This document shows, piece after piece, positions 18,194-26,208 of a DNA stretch of 64,000 nucleotides (positions within the stretch are counted from its first letter, which is position 1; every line of letters begins with the position of its first letter). Location: assembly GCF_028682455.1 (NCBI RefSeq), contig NZ_JANHLD010000001.1:930001-994000 (forward strand), written 5' to 3'. The translations under genes and the position numbers were made by a program. The DNA comes from Pseudomonas putida. GTDB lineage: Bacteria > Pseudomonadota > Gammaproteobacteria > Pseudomonadales > Pseudomonadaceae. The notes under the pieces were generated by a model. That model saw nothing but the letters and a program-made list of their open reading frames with translations. It was not told where the DNA came from and ran no database searches.

Positions 18194-18349
18194 GCGCGAC
18201 TCCTTCGCACGGGCTGGGTGGCAGGAAGTCTAGGTGTGCGAGTCTGGTTAAACAAGTTATGGCTTGCATAAATAGGCGCCTGGCCAGGGACGGGTTTTTG
18301 CTACCATCGTCGTCTTTTGCCGGCGCGTGCAGCACCGAAGGAGAGCTCC

Positions 18350-18670
18350 ATGATTGTCACCACCACAGGCACTGTCGAAGGCCGTCAGATCGTCGCCTAC
18401 CTGGACGTGGTCAGCGCCGAGTCGGTCCAGGGCATCAACGTGGTACGGGATGTGTTCACCAGTTTTCGCGACTTTTTCGGTGGTCGTTCGCAAACCCTGG
18501 AAAGCGCCTTGAAAGAGGCCCGCATCCAGGCCACCGATGAAATAAAGGCCCGGGCCCGCAGCCTGCAGGCCGACGCCGTGGTAGGCCTGGACTACGAGAT
18601 CAGCATGCCGTCGTCCCGTGGCGGCATGGTCGTGGTGTTCGTCACCGGTACCGCGGTCAAGCTCAGGTAA
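18350..18670 (+). CDS. YbjQ/UPF0145 family protein
   Basis: 106 residues, beginning MIVTTTGTVEGRQIVAYLDVV and containing ALKEARIQATDEIKARAR and ADAVVGLDYEIS, the conserved pattern of the YbjQ (UPF0145) heavy-metal-binding-like pentameric fold. Function unknown. GAAGGAGAGC precedes the ATG. A strong terminator follows 20 bp after the stop, and a group II intron is inserted immediately behind that terminator. Confidence 0.88.
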   Translation: MIVTTTGTVEGRQIVAYLDVVSAESVQGINVVRDVFTSFRDFFGGRSQTLESALKEARIQATDEIKARARSLQADAVVGLDYEISMPSSRGGMVVVFVTGTAVKLR

Positions 18671-18690
18671 GCCCGGGGTGCGACAATCTG

Positions 18691-18715
18691 GCCCGGCCAT
18701 TGGTCGGGCTTTTTT
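18691..18715 (+). terminator. Rho-independent terminator of the ybjQ-like gene
   Basis: Stem GCCCG(GCC)ATTG(GT)CGGGC followed by six T (18710-18715). The intron begins at the next base. Confidence 0.85.
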
Positions 18716-19183
18716 GTGTGCGCCAGGCATGGCGCGTTGCGCGTAAGCGCAACCCGCTTGGCTGTGGTGGCCAAGCGGGTGACTTGGAGGTGAAAGTCCT
18801 CTACACACCCGGCAAGGGGAAGTGTTAGCCGGAGGCAAGGGTGTCGCGGGTGACCGCGAATCTGAAGGAAGCCCGAGGCAAAATGCTGGCCTGACGAACA
18901 GGAAGCGGATAGAGGCGGCACAGCGGGGTGAGGTGGCACAAATCGCCAAAGCCCAATACTTGCACGGAACGCTGTGACGTAGATCCGACAGGCATAAGCA
19001 GGAAGGTCGCGCGAATTACCCTGGGAGATCTGTACGTTTGCCATTGTGCTACCGCGCGTCGAAAGGCGACGGGATGAGCGTGCAGAAGTCAGCCGAAGCC
19101 GTAGTAAGTGGCGGTTAACCGCGCCACCAAGGGCCGAACAGGTTATGCCGCCAGTAGGCGTCGCCGTCTCGTTGGTAACCGTA

Positions 19184-20566
19184 ATGCAGAAATTTCCCAC
19201 AGCGGAAACTGTCATCCCGAGCTCCGGCCAGAAGCCGAGGGTGACGCCTGACAGTGCAAAGGTATCGACGGCGTCCGTGACGTGGACGAACGCGGAGCCG
19301 GACACGCTGATGGAGCGGGTGCTTGCACCGGCCAACCTCAGACGTGCGTATCAACGCGTGGTCAGCAACAAGGGAGCACCGGGTGCCGATGGCATGACGG
19401 TTGCTGACTTGGCGGGCTACGTGAGACAGTATTGGCCAACCCTCAAGGCCAGGTTACTGGCCGGTGAATACCAGCCCCAAGCAGTGCGAGCGGTTGAAAT
19501 TCCCAAGCCGCAGGGCGGCACACGGCAACTGGGAATCCCCAGCGTCGTGGATCGCCTGATCCAGCAAGCACTGCAGCAGCAGCTCACACCTATCTTCGAC
19601 CCACTGTTCTCGGACTACAGCTATGGTTTTCGTCCGGGCAGAAGTACGCATCAAGCCATCGAGATGGCTCGTGCTCATGTGACAGCGGGACACCGCTGGT
19701 GCGTGGAACTCGATCTGGAGAAGTTTTTCGATCGGGTCAATCACGACATCCTCATGGCCTGCATCGAACGTCGGATCAAAGACAAGTGCGTACTCAGGCT
19801 TATCCGCCGCTACCTTGAAGCCGGGATCATGTCGGGCGGTGTCGTCAGCCCACGGCAGGAGGGGACGCCGCAAGGCGGCCCGCTTTCGCCGTTGCTGTCG
19901 AACATCCTGCTCGACGAACTCGACCGCGAGCTGGAGCGACGGGGCCATCGCTTCGTACGTTATGCCGATGATGCGAACATCTATGTACGCAGTCCCCGGG
20001 CCGGCGAACGGGTGTTGGTCAGCGTCGAGCGCTTCCTGAGAGAACGTCTGAAGCTGACGGTGAACAGGAAGAAAAGCCAAGTGGCAAGGGCGTGGAAGTG
20101 CGACTACCTAGGCTATGGGATAAGCTGGCACCAGCAGCCAAGGCTGCGCGTGGCAAGGATGAGCCTAGACCGCTTACGCGACCGGCTCAGAATGCTGCTG
20201 CGCAGCGTACGGGCTCGCAAAATGGCGACTGTCATCGAGCGGATCAACCCCGTCCTGAGAGGCTGGGCTAGCTACTTCAAGCTCAGCCAGAGCAAGCGGC
20301 CGCTTGAGGAACTGGATGGTTGGGTCAGGCACAAACTCCGCTGCGTCATCTGGCGTCAATGGAAGCAGCCTCCCACGAGGCTGAGAAACTTGATGCGCCT
20401 GGGGTTGAGCGAGGAGCGTGCCAACAAGTCAGCCTTCAATGGCCGAGGTCCATGGTGGAATTCGGGAGCGCAACATATGAACTACGCGCTGCCAAAGAAA
20501 CTGTGGGACCGGCTCGGGCTGGTCTCGATACTGGATACGATTAACCGGCTTAGCCGCGTAACCTGA
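19184..20566 (+). CDS. ltrA: Group II intron reverse transcriptase/maturase
   Basis: 460 residues. RT fingers/palm motifs run from GAPGADGMTV through IPKPQGGTRQLGIP, GFRPGRSTHQAI and QGGPLSPLLSNILLDELD to the catalytic FVRYADDANIYV. The maturase domain X (GWASYFKLSQ) follows, ending AFNGRGPWWNSG. There is no HNH endonuclease domain after domain X, as expected for class C. The start MQKFPTAET at 19184 fits relatives; the open frame begins earlier. The stop overlaps the start of domain V. Confidence 0.92.
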   Translation: MQKFPTAETVIPSSGQKPRVTPDSAKVSTASVTWTNAEPDTLMERVLAPANLRRAYQRVVSNKGAPGADGMTVADLAGYVRQYWPTLKARLLAGEYQPQAVRAVEIPKPQGGTRQLGIPSVVDRLIQQALQQQLTPIFDPLFSDYSYGFRPGRSTHQAIEMARAHVTAGHRWCVELDLEKFFDRVNHDILMACIERRIKDKCVLRLIRRYLEAGIMSGGVVSPRQEGTPQGGPLSPLLSNILLDELDRELERRGHRFVRYADDANIYVRSPRAGERVLVSVERFLRERLKLTVNRKKSQVARAWKCDYLGYGISWHQQPRLRVARMSLDRLRDRLRMLLRSVRARKMATVIERINPVLRGWASYFKLSQSKRPLEELDGWVRHKLRCVIWRQWKQPPTRLRNLMRLGLSEERANKSAFNGRGPWWNSGAQHMNYALPKKLWDRLGLVSILDTINRLSRVT

Positions 20567-20598
20567 ACCGCCGTGTACGGAACCGTACGCACGGTGGT
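20565..20598 (+). ncRNA. Group II intron domain V (catalytic RNA hairpin)
   Basis: ACCGCCGTGTACG / CGTACGCACGGTGGT pair around a GAAC loop. This is the highly conserved class IIC domain V with its AGC-equivalent CGC triad region and bulge, followed by GTGAGAGG linking to domain VI. Confidence 0.85.
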
Positions 20599-20751
20599 GT
20601 GAGAGGACGGCGGGTGTGAATCCGCCTCCTACTCGATTTTCGGGCAGGAAGTCCGTAAATGACCGGCTAGTCTCAGAGGCTCTTGGGTCGGTACTTTCCT
20701 GGGCAAACATCTGCTTGCCGGTACCGTCCCGCTGTCAGAGGGAGACAGGGC

Positions 20752-20940
20752 ATGAGCGAATCCTACTTCGAGGACAACGGCGACGAATTCCCCATCAACA
20801 GCCAGGTGCGGTGCGGTCAGGCGGCGTTTCGCCTGGGTTTTGCCCACATGACCCTGGATGACTCGCAGCAGATTCAGCCCAGCCATTTGCAGCGCGCCAA
20901 GCAGGGCAGGTTCATGCCCAGGGTTCCGCCAAAAAAGTGA
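20752..20940 (+). CDS. Small hypothetical protein
   Basis: 62 residues, MSESYFEDNGDEFPINSQ at the start and a basic PRVPPKK tail. AGGGAGACAGGGC sits before the ATG at 20752, and a strong terminator begins 14 bp after the stop, so this is a self-contained transcription unit. No family recognised. Confidence 0.6.
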   Translation: MSESYFEDNGDEFPINSQVRCGQAAFRLGFAHMTLDDSQQIQPSHLQRAKQGRFMPRVPPKK

Positions 20941-20954
20941 ACAGGTTCACATCA

Positions 20955-20980
20955 CCCCGCCCGTTGAGGCGGGGTTTTTT
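20955..20980 (+). terminator. Rho-independent terminator
   Basis: CCCCGCC-CGTTGA-GGCGGGG followed by TTTTTT. Confidence 0.92.
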
Positions 20981-21082
20981 CTGCATTGTTTGACCTTGCT
21001 CAACGTATGCGAAACGGGCGCTCGCCTGTGTTGCGCATGTGTGAGTTACTTGCCCCGCCGTTAACTACACAGGAGCCAACCG

Positions 21083-21385
21083 ATGCGTATCAGGGAAGAA
21101 ACTTTCTGGAAATGGGCGGATGCGCAATTGCACAGCCGCAGCCATGAAGAGGCACTCAGTGACGGCACCAGCATCGACGTCCAGGTCCGGTTGTCGCGCA
21201 CGGGCGCCACGCAATTGTTCCTGGGCATTTATGCGCGCCAGGGCAAGGCGATGGTGGAGGAGTACTACGACAATCGCCCCGGCGAGACCATGACCCGGGC
21301 CATGGCCTGGGGTGTCGAGCGGGCGCGGGCGCTGGTGAGCGGCTGGCTGCCGCTGGAACAGGCGCCGCTGCGCCGTCAGGCCTGA
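21083..21385 (+). CDS. Hypothetical protein, paralogue of the gene at 35754
   Basis: 100 residues. The core FWKWADAQLHSRSHEEALSD and DVQVRLSRTGATQLFLGIYA is nearly repeated in the protein at 35754-36056. The composition (amphipathic strands, one helix with MTRAMAWGVERARALV) suggests a small alpha/beta domain. AGGAGCC lies before the ATG. It overlaps the convergent haemoglobin gene by 10 bp. Function unknown. Confidence 0.65.
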   Translation: MRIREETFWKWADAQLHSRSHEEALSDGTSIDVQVRLSRTGATQLFLGIYARQGKAMVEEYYDNRPGETMTRAMAWGVERARALVSGWLPLEQAPLRRQA

Positions 21386-21798
21386 GCGTGGCGGTTGCGG
21401 CTGGCCTGGACAATGCGCTGGGCCGGCACGCGCAACTGGCGCAGCAGGTACTCGGCGAACTCCGGCGAGTAGCGCTGTAGCGCAATGGCCTGCTCCATGC
21501 AGCTCAACCAGATATCACTGTGGGATTGATCGATCGGCCATTGGGCGTGGAAGGCCGGAATGGCGATCGACCCATAGCGTTCGCTGAACAGCGCCGGGCC
21601 GCCGAGCCAGCCGCTGAGAAAACAGGCCAGCTTGTCGCGCGAGGTATCGAGGTTGTCCGGGTGCATCCGACGCACCGGCTGGGCACTTGGGCTCTGGTCC
21701 ATCAGGCGGTAGAAGTCATCGACCAGGCGGCGCAGGCCATCAATGCCGCCAGCGGCCTGGTAGGAGGCATCGCCGGTGCCGAATGCGGGACTGTTCAT
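21376..21798 (-). CDS. Group II truncated haemoglobin (GlbO-like)
   Basis: 140 residues with the 2-over-2 globin pattern: GIDGLRRLVDDFYRLM (helix B), LACFLSGWLGGPALFSERYG (CD/E), and HAQWPIDQSHSDIWLSCMEQAI containing the proximal His and the conserved Trp of group II. These bind O2 or NO, or act in peroxide handling. The gene is monocistronic, convergent with the small gene upstream. Confidence 0.9.
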   Translation of the reverse strand: MNSPAFGTGDASYQAAGGIDGLRRLVDDFYRLMDQSPSAQPVRRMHPDNLDTSRDKLACFLSGWLGGPALFSERYGSIAIPAFHAQWPIDQSHSDIWLSCMEQAIALQRYSPEFAEYLLRQLRVPAQRIVQASRNRHAQA

Positions 21799-21849
21799 GT
21801 CGGGGCTCTTGAAGGGAAAAGGCCATTGTACCCAGGCCGTCCGCCAATG

Positions 21850-21877
21850 AAAAAAGCCCGATCCTTGCGGATCGGGC
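21850..21877 (-). terminator. Rho-independent terminator of the 21901 gene
   Basis: On the minus strand GCCCGATCC-GCAA-GGATCGGGC followed by TTTTTT. It is located between the two minus-strand genes. Confidence 0.9.
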
Positions 21878-21900
21878 TTCAGTGTTGCCGTTGCGTGACC

Positions 21901-22233
21901 TCAGCAGAGGCGGTCGATCACCGCGATTCCCGGTTTGTCCTGCAGCGCAGCCCACTCATGTTGCAGGGTCTGCAGGACGCGGCCAACGTATTGGGTGTCG
22001 GCGGCGGCTTTCTTGCCGACATAACCCTGGCCACGGCGGTACATCTTCAACCGGGCGCGCATGTTCGGCGTACGTTGCTCGAACTGCGCTTCATCGGTCA
22101 GCGGCCCCAGGCTGTCGAGGCGAACTTCGCCGCGTTCGCATACCCAGAGGATGTGGCTGTCGAGTGTGTCTTTGCGCGCGGCGAACAGCCGGGCCAATTC
22201 GTCGACAGTCGGTTGATTGTTCAGATTCATCAT
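21901..22233 (-). CDS. Hypothetical protein
   Basis: 110 residues starting MMNLNNQPTVDELARLFAARKDT, with a second ATG directly after the first. AGGGGGC on the minus strand lies 4-7 bases ahead. The body has SHILWVCERGEVRLDSLGP and a basic middle (RARLKMYRRGQGYVGKKAA). It looks like a cytoplasmic protein common in Pseudomonas, but I cannot name its function. Its own terminator follows. Confidence 0.6.
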   Translation of the reverse strand: MMNLNNQPTVDELARLFAARKDTLDSHILWVCERGEVRLDSLGPLTDEAQFEQRTPNMRARLKMYRRGQGYVGKKAAADTQYVGRVLQTLQHEWAALQDKPGIAVIDRLC

Positions 22234-22470
22234 AAAGCCCCCTAGACCATTCGTAGTTGAGTTCAAACTCGGCGCACATCACATGTAGCGTTGAAAGAAA
22301 GCTGCTACAGCAGCGTCGCAACTGGGGGCTTTTACACGCTGCCTTTTGGGCAGTACCCATCCGCATACAGCTCATGGATCCTTCGAGCTGCCTGGAACAC
22401 CCTTGCCAGTGTCCCCGATCGGGGAGACGGCCTCATCATGCAAGGGCCGATGAACGGCGTCAATATGTTT

Positions 22471-22496
22471 TGTAGTGATTTTTTTCGAGCACTACA
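22471..22496. promoter_or_regulatory. Inverted repeat TGTAGTG-N12-CACTACA upstream of the SLC13 transporter
   Basis: Perfect 7-bp arms in the 367-bp gap 22234-22600, which has no credible gene. It is about 105 bp before the transporter start and lies in an AT-rich stretch. It is a plausible operator; the regulator is unknown. Confidence 0.35.
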
Positions 22497-22600
22497 TTTT
22501 TGTCGGACAATGCCCGATTCCTTGGGAATTGATGCGAATCAGTTCACTTGCCGAGGATGTGTTCGATCATGCATGACTCATGCATTGCAGGGAGATTCAC

Positions 22601-24091
22601 ATGAGTTCGTCGGCCAGCGCACCCGATGCGCAAACCACCCGAATGAAGGTTCCAGTCGGGCTGCTGGTGGGGGTTGCCGCCTTGATTGGCGTGCTCTTGC
22701 TGCCGTTGCCGGCTGACTTGCCGGTGGCCGGACACCGGGTGCTGGCGATCCTGGCGTTTGCCGTGGTGGTGTGGATCAGCGAGGCGGTGTCGTACGAGGC
22801 CAGTGCGATCATGATCACTTCGCTCATGGCCTTTTTGCTCGGCACGGCGCCGACCGTGGCCGACCCCTCGGTGACCTATGGCTCGTCTGCGGCGATCAGC
22901 CTGGCGCTGACCGGGTTCTCCAACAGCGCCCTGGCCCTGGTGGTCGGCGCGTTGTTCATTGCCGCAGCCATGACCCATACCGGCCTTGACCGGCGCATTG
23001 CCCTGGTGACGCTGTCCAGCGTTGGCGTCAGTACCCGGCGCATTCTGCTCGGCGCGGTGGCGGTGACCATCCTGCTCAGCCTGGTGGTGCCCAGTGCCAC
23101 CGCGCGCAGTGCCTGCGTGGTGCCGATCATGATGGGGGTAATTGCAGCGTTCGGTGTCGACAAGCGCTCCAACATCGCCGCCGGGATCATGATCATCGTC
23201 GCCCAGGGCACCAGCATCTGGAACATCGGTATCCAGACGGCCGCGGCGCAGAACCTGCTGACGGTGGGCTTCATGGACAAGATGCTCGGCGCCCGGGTGT
23301 CGTGGATCGACTGGCTGATAGCCGGTGCTCCGTGGGCGCTGATCATGTCGGCGGTGCTGATCTTCGTGGTGCTCAAGATGATGCCGCCCGAGAGTGACAG
23401 TATTCCCGGCGGCAAGGCTGCGGTGAGCAAGACCCTCGCCGAGCTCGGCCCGATGAGCGGGGCGCAGAAGCGACTGCTGGGAGTTTCGATCCTGTTGTTG
23501 CTGGCTTGGGCCAGCGAAGGCAAGTTGCACCACTTCGACACCACCTCGACCACTTATGCGGGCCTGGTGATCCTGCTGTTGCCGCGCCTTGGGGTGATGA
23601 CCTGGAAAGACGTGCAGGCACGGATTCCGTGGGGCACGGTGATTGTCTTCGGCGTCGGTATCAGCCTGGGGACCACTTTACTGACCACCCAGGCCGGGCA
23701 ATGGCTGGGCGCGCAGGTAGTGGCCCACACCGGGCTGGATCAACTCGGCACCCTTGGCGTGTTCGCGATCCTGGCGGCGTTCCTGATTCTGATTCACCTG
23801 GGCTTTGCCAGTGCCACGGCGCTGACTTCGGCGCTGCTGCCAATACTGATCTCGGTGTTGCAGACCTTGCCGGGTGATTTCAGTCGCCTGGGCATGACCA
23901 TGGCCCTGGGCTTCGTGGTCAGCTACGGCTTCATTTTGCCGATCAACGCACCGCAGAACATGGTGTGCCTGGGGACCGAAACCTTCAGCGCCCGGCAGTT
24001 CGCCCGCGTCGGTATAGTGATCACTGTTATCGGGTACCTGCTGATGCTGGTGTTTGCGGCGACCTGGTGGAAGTGGCTGGGGTGGATGTAG
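22601..24091 (+). CDS. SLC13/DASS-family sodium:anion symporter
   Basis: 496 residues, about 11-12 hydrophobic helices. The first hydrophobic domain is PVGLLVGVAALIGVLLLPLP, and conserved segments include FAVVVWISEAVSYEASAIMI and VPSATARSACVVPIM (the SNT-like anion/Na+ loop), with GFVVSYGFILPINAPQNMVCLG near the end. The family carries dicarboxylates, citrate or sulfate. GGGAGATTC precedes the ATG. No neighbour fixes the substrate. Confidence 0.85.
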   Translation: MSSSASAPDAQTTRMKVPVGLLVGVAALIGVLLLPLPADLPVAGHRVLAILAFAVVVWISEAVSYEASAIMITSLMAFLLGTAPTVADPSVTYGSSAAISLALTGFSNSALALVVGALFIAAAMTHTGLDRRIALVTLSSVGVSTRRILLGAVAVTILLSLVVPSATARSACVVPIMMGVIAAFGVDKRSNIAAGIMIIVAQGTSIWNIGIQTAAAQNLLTVGFMDKMLGARVSWIDWLIAGAPWALIMSAVLIFVVLKMMPPESDSIPGGKAAVSKTLAELGPMSGAQKRLLGVSILLLLAWASEGKLHHFDTTSTTYAGLVILLLPRLGVMTWKDVQARIPWGTVIVFGVGISLGTTLLTTQAGQWLGAQVVAHTGLDQLGTLGVFAILAAFLILIHLGFASATALTSALLPILISVLQTLPGDFSRLGMTMALGFVVSYGFILPINAPQNMVCLGTETFSARQFARVGIVITVIGYLLMLVFAATWWKWLGWM

Positions 24092-24155
24092 TGACACCCT
24101 GGGCTGGCATTCAAGGTAGGATCGGCATTGGTTTTTTTCAGCAACGAGGTTACCT

Positions 24156-24617
24156 GTGAAATACCCGATAGTTCTGCTGCTTAGCCTGATGCCGCTGTTG
24201 GCACAGGCCGTCGAGGTTGGCGAGCGCCTGGCGCCCTGGACCCTGCTGGATCAGCATGACCAGGCCTACAGCCTCAACGACCAGACCCGCACCTTGCTGG
24301 TGGCGCGCAACATGGATGGCGCCAAGCTGGTCAAGGCTGCACTGGCTGATCGCCCCAAGGGCTACCTGGAGGAGCGCAACGCGGTGTTTGTCGCCGACAT
24401 CCAGCGTATGCCGGCATTGATCTCCAAGCTCTTCGCCATCCCGGCGATGCGCGACTACAGCTACCGCGTGCTGCTGGACCGTGAGGGCAGCGTCGCCACG
24501 CGCTATGCAGGCGCCGAAGACAAGGTGCTGTGGTTGCAACTGGACAAGGGGCAGGTAGTGGCACAGCGTGAATTCGCCACGGCCGAGCAACTGCGCCAGG
24601 CGCTGGAGCAGGATTGA
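24156..24617 (+). CDS. Periplasmic thioredoxin-fold-like protein of unknown function
   Basis: 153 residues with a signal peptide (MKYPIVLLLSLMPLLAQAVEVG). The mature part begins GERLAPWTLLDQHDQAYSL, a pattern of AhpC/YtfJ-like proteins, but there is no CxxC redox motif. Similar Pseudomonas genes have been loosely named FAD/FMN-containing dehydrogenase, which nothing in this sequence supports. Confidence 0.65.
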   Translation: MKYPIVLLLSLMPLLAQAVEVGERLAPWTLLDQHDQAYSLNDQTRTLLVARNMDGAKLVKAALADRPKGYLEERNAVFVADIQRMPALISKLFAIPAMRDYSYRVLLDREGSVATRYAGAEDKVLWLQLDKGQVVAQREFATAEQLRQALEQD

Positions 24618-24637
24618 GGTAGGGCCCCTTGCAGCCC

Positions 24638-24676
24638 GCTCCCACCGAGCAGACTGATCGGCACAGTTGCTCCCAC
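24638..24676 (+). repeat. Repeated intergenic element, copy 1
   Basis: GCTCCCACC ... GACTGATC ... ACAGTTGCTCCCAC. It matches the element at 63690-63729 in the same order and spacing to within two or three bases. It looks like a REP derivative in direct-repeat form (GCTCCCAC twice). Confidence 0.55.
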
Positions 24677-24696
24677 AAGAGTTCTGCGTGCCTCCC

Positions 24697-25170
24697 TCAT
24701 GGGTTAGAGGCAAGGGGCACGTGCAAGGTCGACTTGACCCGCTCCAGTACCACGATTGTCCTGAACCATTTCACGTTGGGATTATCGTGGAACAACCGTT
24801 GGGTAAGGGCCTGGAACTCGCTCATGCTCGCCACCGTCAGCACCAGCATGAAGTCGGCGTCACCGGTGACGTAGTAGCACTGCTGGATCTCGGGCCCCGA
24901 AAACGCCTGCTTCATTGATTCCAGGTCTGCCGACTGGGTACGGTCGGCGTGAACCTCGACCATCAAGGTGATCACCTGGCCGACTTTTTCCGGGTCGATC
25001 ACTGCCGTATTGGCCTGGATGTAGCCGGTCTTTCTCAGCCGCTGGATGCGCCGTTGCACCGACGCCGAGGACAGGTGCACCCGCTCGGCCAGCTCGCGCA
25101 GGGGCAGGCTGTTGTCTTGTTGCAGGGCATCGAGCAGGGCAAGGTCGAAGTCGTCGAGCGCAGGTTTCAT
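24697..25170 (-). CDS. Lrp/AsnC-family regulator
   Basis: 157 residues. The N-terminal helix-turn-helix is DFDLALLDALQQDNSLPLRELAERVHLSSASVQRRI (in part) and the C-terminal RAM ligand domain includes YYVTGDADFMLVL. The ATG at 25170 is the family start. It diverges from a rarD-like exporter 99 bp away, an arrangement usual for an Lrp-type regulator controlling an adjacent metabolite exporter. Confidence 0.9.
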   Translation of the reverse strand: MKPALDDFDLALLDALQQDNSLPLRELAERVHLSSASVQRRIQRLRKTGYIQANTAVIDPEKVGQVITLMVEVHADRTQSADLESMKQAFSGPEIQQCYYVTGDADFMLVLTVASMSEFQALTQRLFHDNPNVKWFRTIVVLERVKSTLHVPLASNP

Positions 25171-25269
25171 GTGCAAGAATTTCTCATTTTTTGGGTGGTA
25201 AACGAGGGCACTTTTCAGGCGCAACGCAATAAATTATCACCCTCTGCCCCCTGCAAGAAGGCTTGCGTC

Positions 25270-26208
25270 ATGGACCCTCGCACTACCCCCAACGCCACCC
25301 TCGGTGTTGCGCTCAATATTCTGGCCTCGGTGCTTTTCGCGGTGATGTACGCCTATACCCATCTGCTGCAGGCGCTGGGCGGTGAGGAGATCTACGGTTG
25401 GCGGATCCTCCTCACGGTGCCTTGCCTGACCCTGATGGTCATCGCCAGTGGCCATTGGCACGAGGTACGCCGACTGTTCGCGCGGGTGCTGCGCGAGCGC
25501 CTGTTCTGGGCCGTGCGCCTGGTCTCGGCGGCGTTGCTCGGCGTGCAGCTGTGGTTGTTCATGTGGGCACCGATCAACGGCTATGGCCTGGATGTGTCGC
25601 TTGGTTATTTCCTGATGCCGCTGACCATGGTCATCGTTGGCCGCCTGGCTTTCAACGACAGCATCAGCCGCCTGCAACTGCTGGCTTGCGCGTTGGCGGC
25701 GCTGGGCGTGATCAACCAGATCGCCATTGCCCAGGCCATCACCTGGCCGGTGCTGGCGGTGGGGCTGGGGTATCCGCTGTACTTCTGGCTGCGCCGGGTC
25801 AGCGACAGCAATACCATGGGTGGACTGTGGTTCGACATGAGCCTGAGCCTGCCGGTCAGTCTGCTGTTGGTGCTCAAGGGCGGGGTGGTGCTGGGCGTGG
25901 CTGGCAGTGGCTCGGCCTTGCCCTGGCTGGTGATGGGGCTGGGGGCGATCAGTGCGTCGGCCCTGGCCCTGCAGGCGCTGTCGGGGCCCCGCCTGAACCT
26001 GACCCTGTTCGGCCTGTTGATCTACGTTGAGCCGGTGTTGCTGGTGGTGGCCTCGGTGCTGCTGGGCGAGACCATCGCCCCCGCGCAATGGCCCACCTAT
26101 ATCGCGATCTGGCTGGCGGTGCTGGTGCTGGTGGTGGAAGGGGCCATGCACCTGGGCAATCGCCCGCGCGGCTATTCGCCCAGCCGTTGCTCCCGTGAAG
26201 GCGGATAG
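25270..26208 (+). CDS. rarD: RarD-type DMT exporter
   Basis: 312 residues with ten hydrophobic helices. RarD marks are ASVLFAVMYAYTHLLQALGGEEIYGWRI (in part), MWAPINGYGLDVSLGYFLMPL and NPGLLIYVEPVLL-like LFGLLIYVEPVLLVVAS. The 3' end overlaps the convergent AraC-family gene by 37 bp. Upstream ATG-containing extension is ignored because the divergent promoter lies there. Confidence 0.88.
   Translation: MDPRTTPNATLGVALNILASVLFAVMYAYTHLLQALGGEEIYGWRILLTVPCLTLMVIASGHWHEVRRLFARVLRERLFWAVRLVSAALLGVQLWLFMWAPINGYGLDVSLGYFLMPLTMVIVGRLAFNDSISRLQLLACALAALGVINQIAIAQAITWPVLAVGLGYPLYFWLRRVSDSNTMGGLWFDMSLSLPVSLLLVLKGGVVLGVAGSGSALPWLVMGLGAISASALALQALSGPRLNLTLFGLLIYVEPVLLVVASVLLGETIAPAQWPTYIAIWLAVLVLVVEGAMHLGNRPRGYSPSRCSREGG

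Larger units (their letters stand above)
18716..20637 (+). mobile_element. Group II intron, bacterial class C, apparently full length
   Basis: The 5' end GTGTGCGCCAGGCATGGCG follows the class IIC start pattern (GUGUGCCCGGCAUGGG in the Oceanobacillus intron as I recall it). Ribozyme domain I includes GGTGAAAGTCCTC and GGCAAGGGTGTC elements. The RT gene lies in domain IV. Domain V is at about 20565-20598, and domain VI ends in CCTACTCGAT at 20637. Insertion directly behind a terminator hairpin is the known target preference of class C introns. Total about 1,922 nt. Both ribozyme ends and the ORF look intact, so it may be active. Confidence 0.9.

Noticed and set aside
18716..18990. Riboswitch or other regulatory RNA in the segment after the ybjQ terminator
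   Set aside because: The pattern is explained by group II intron domain I (GTGTG start, GAAAGTCC segment).
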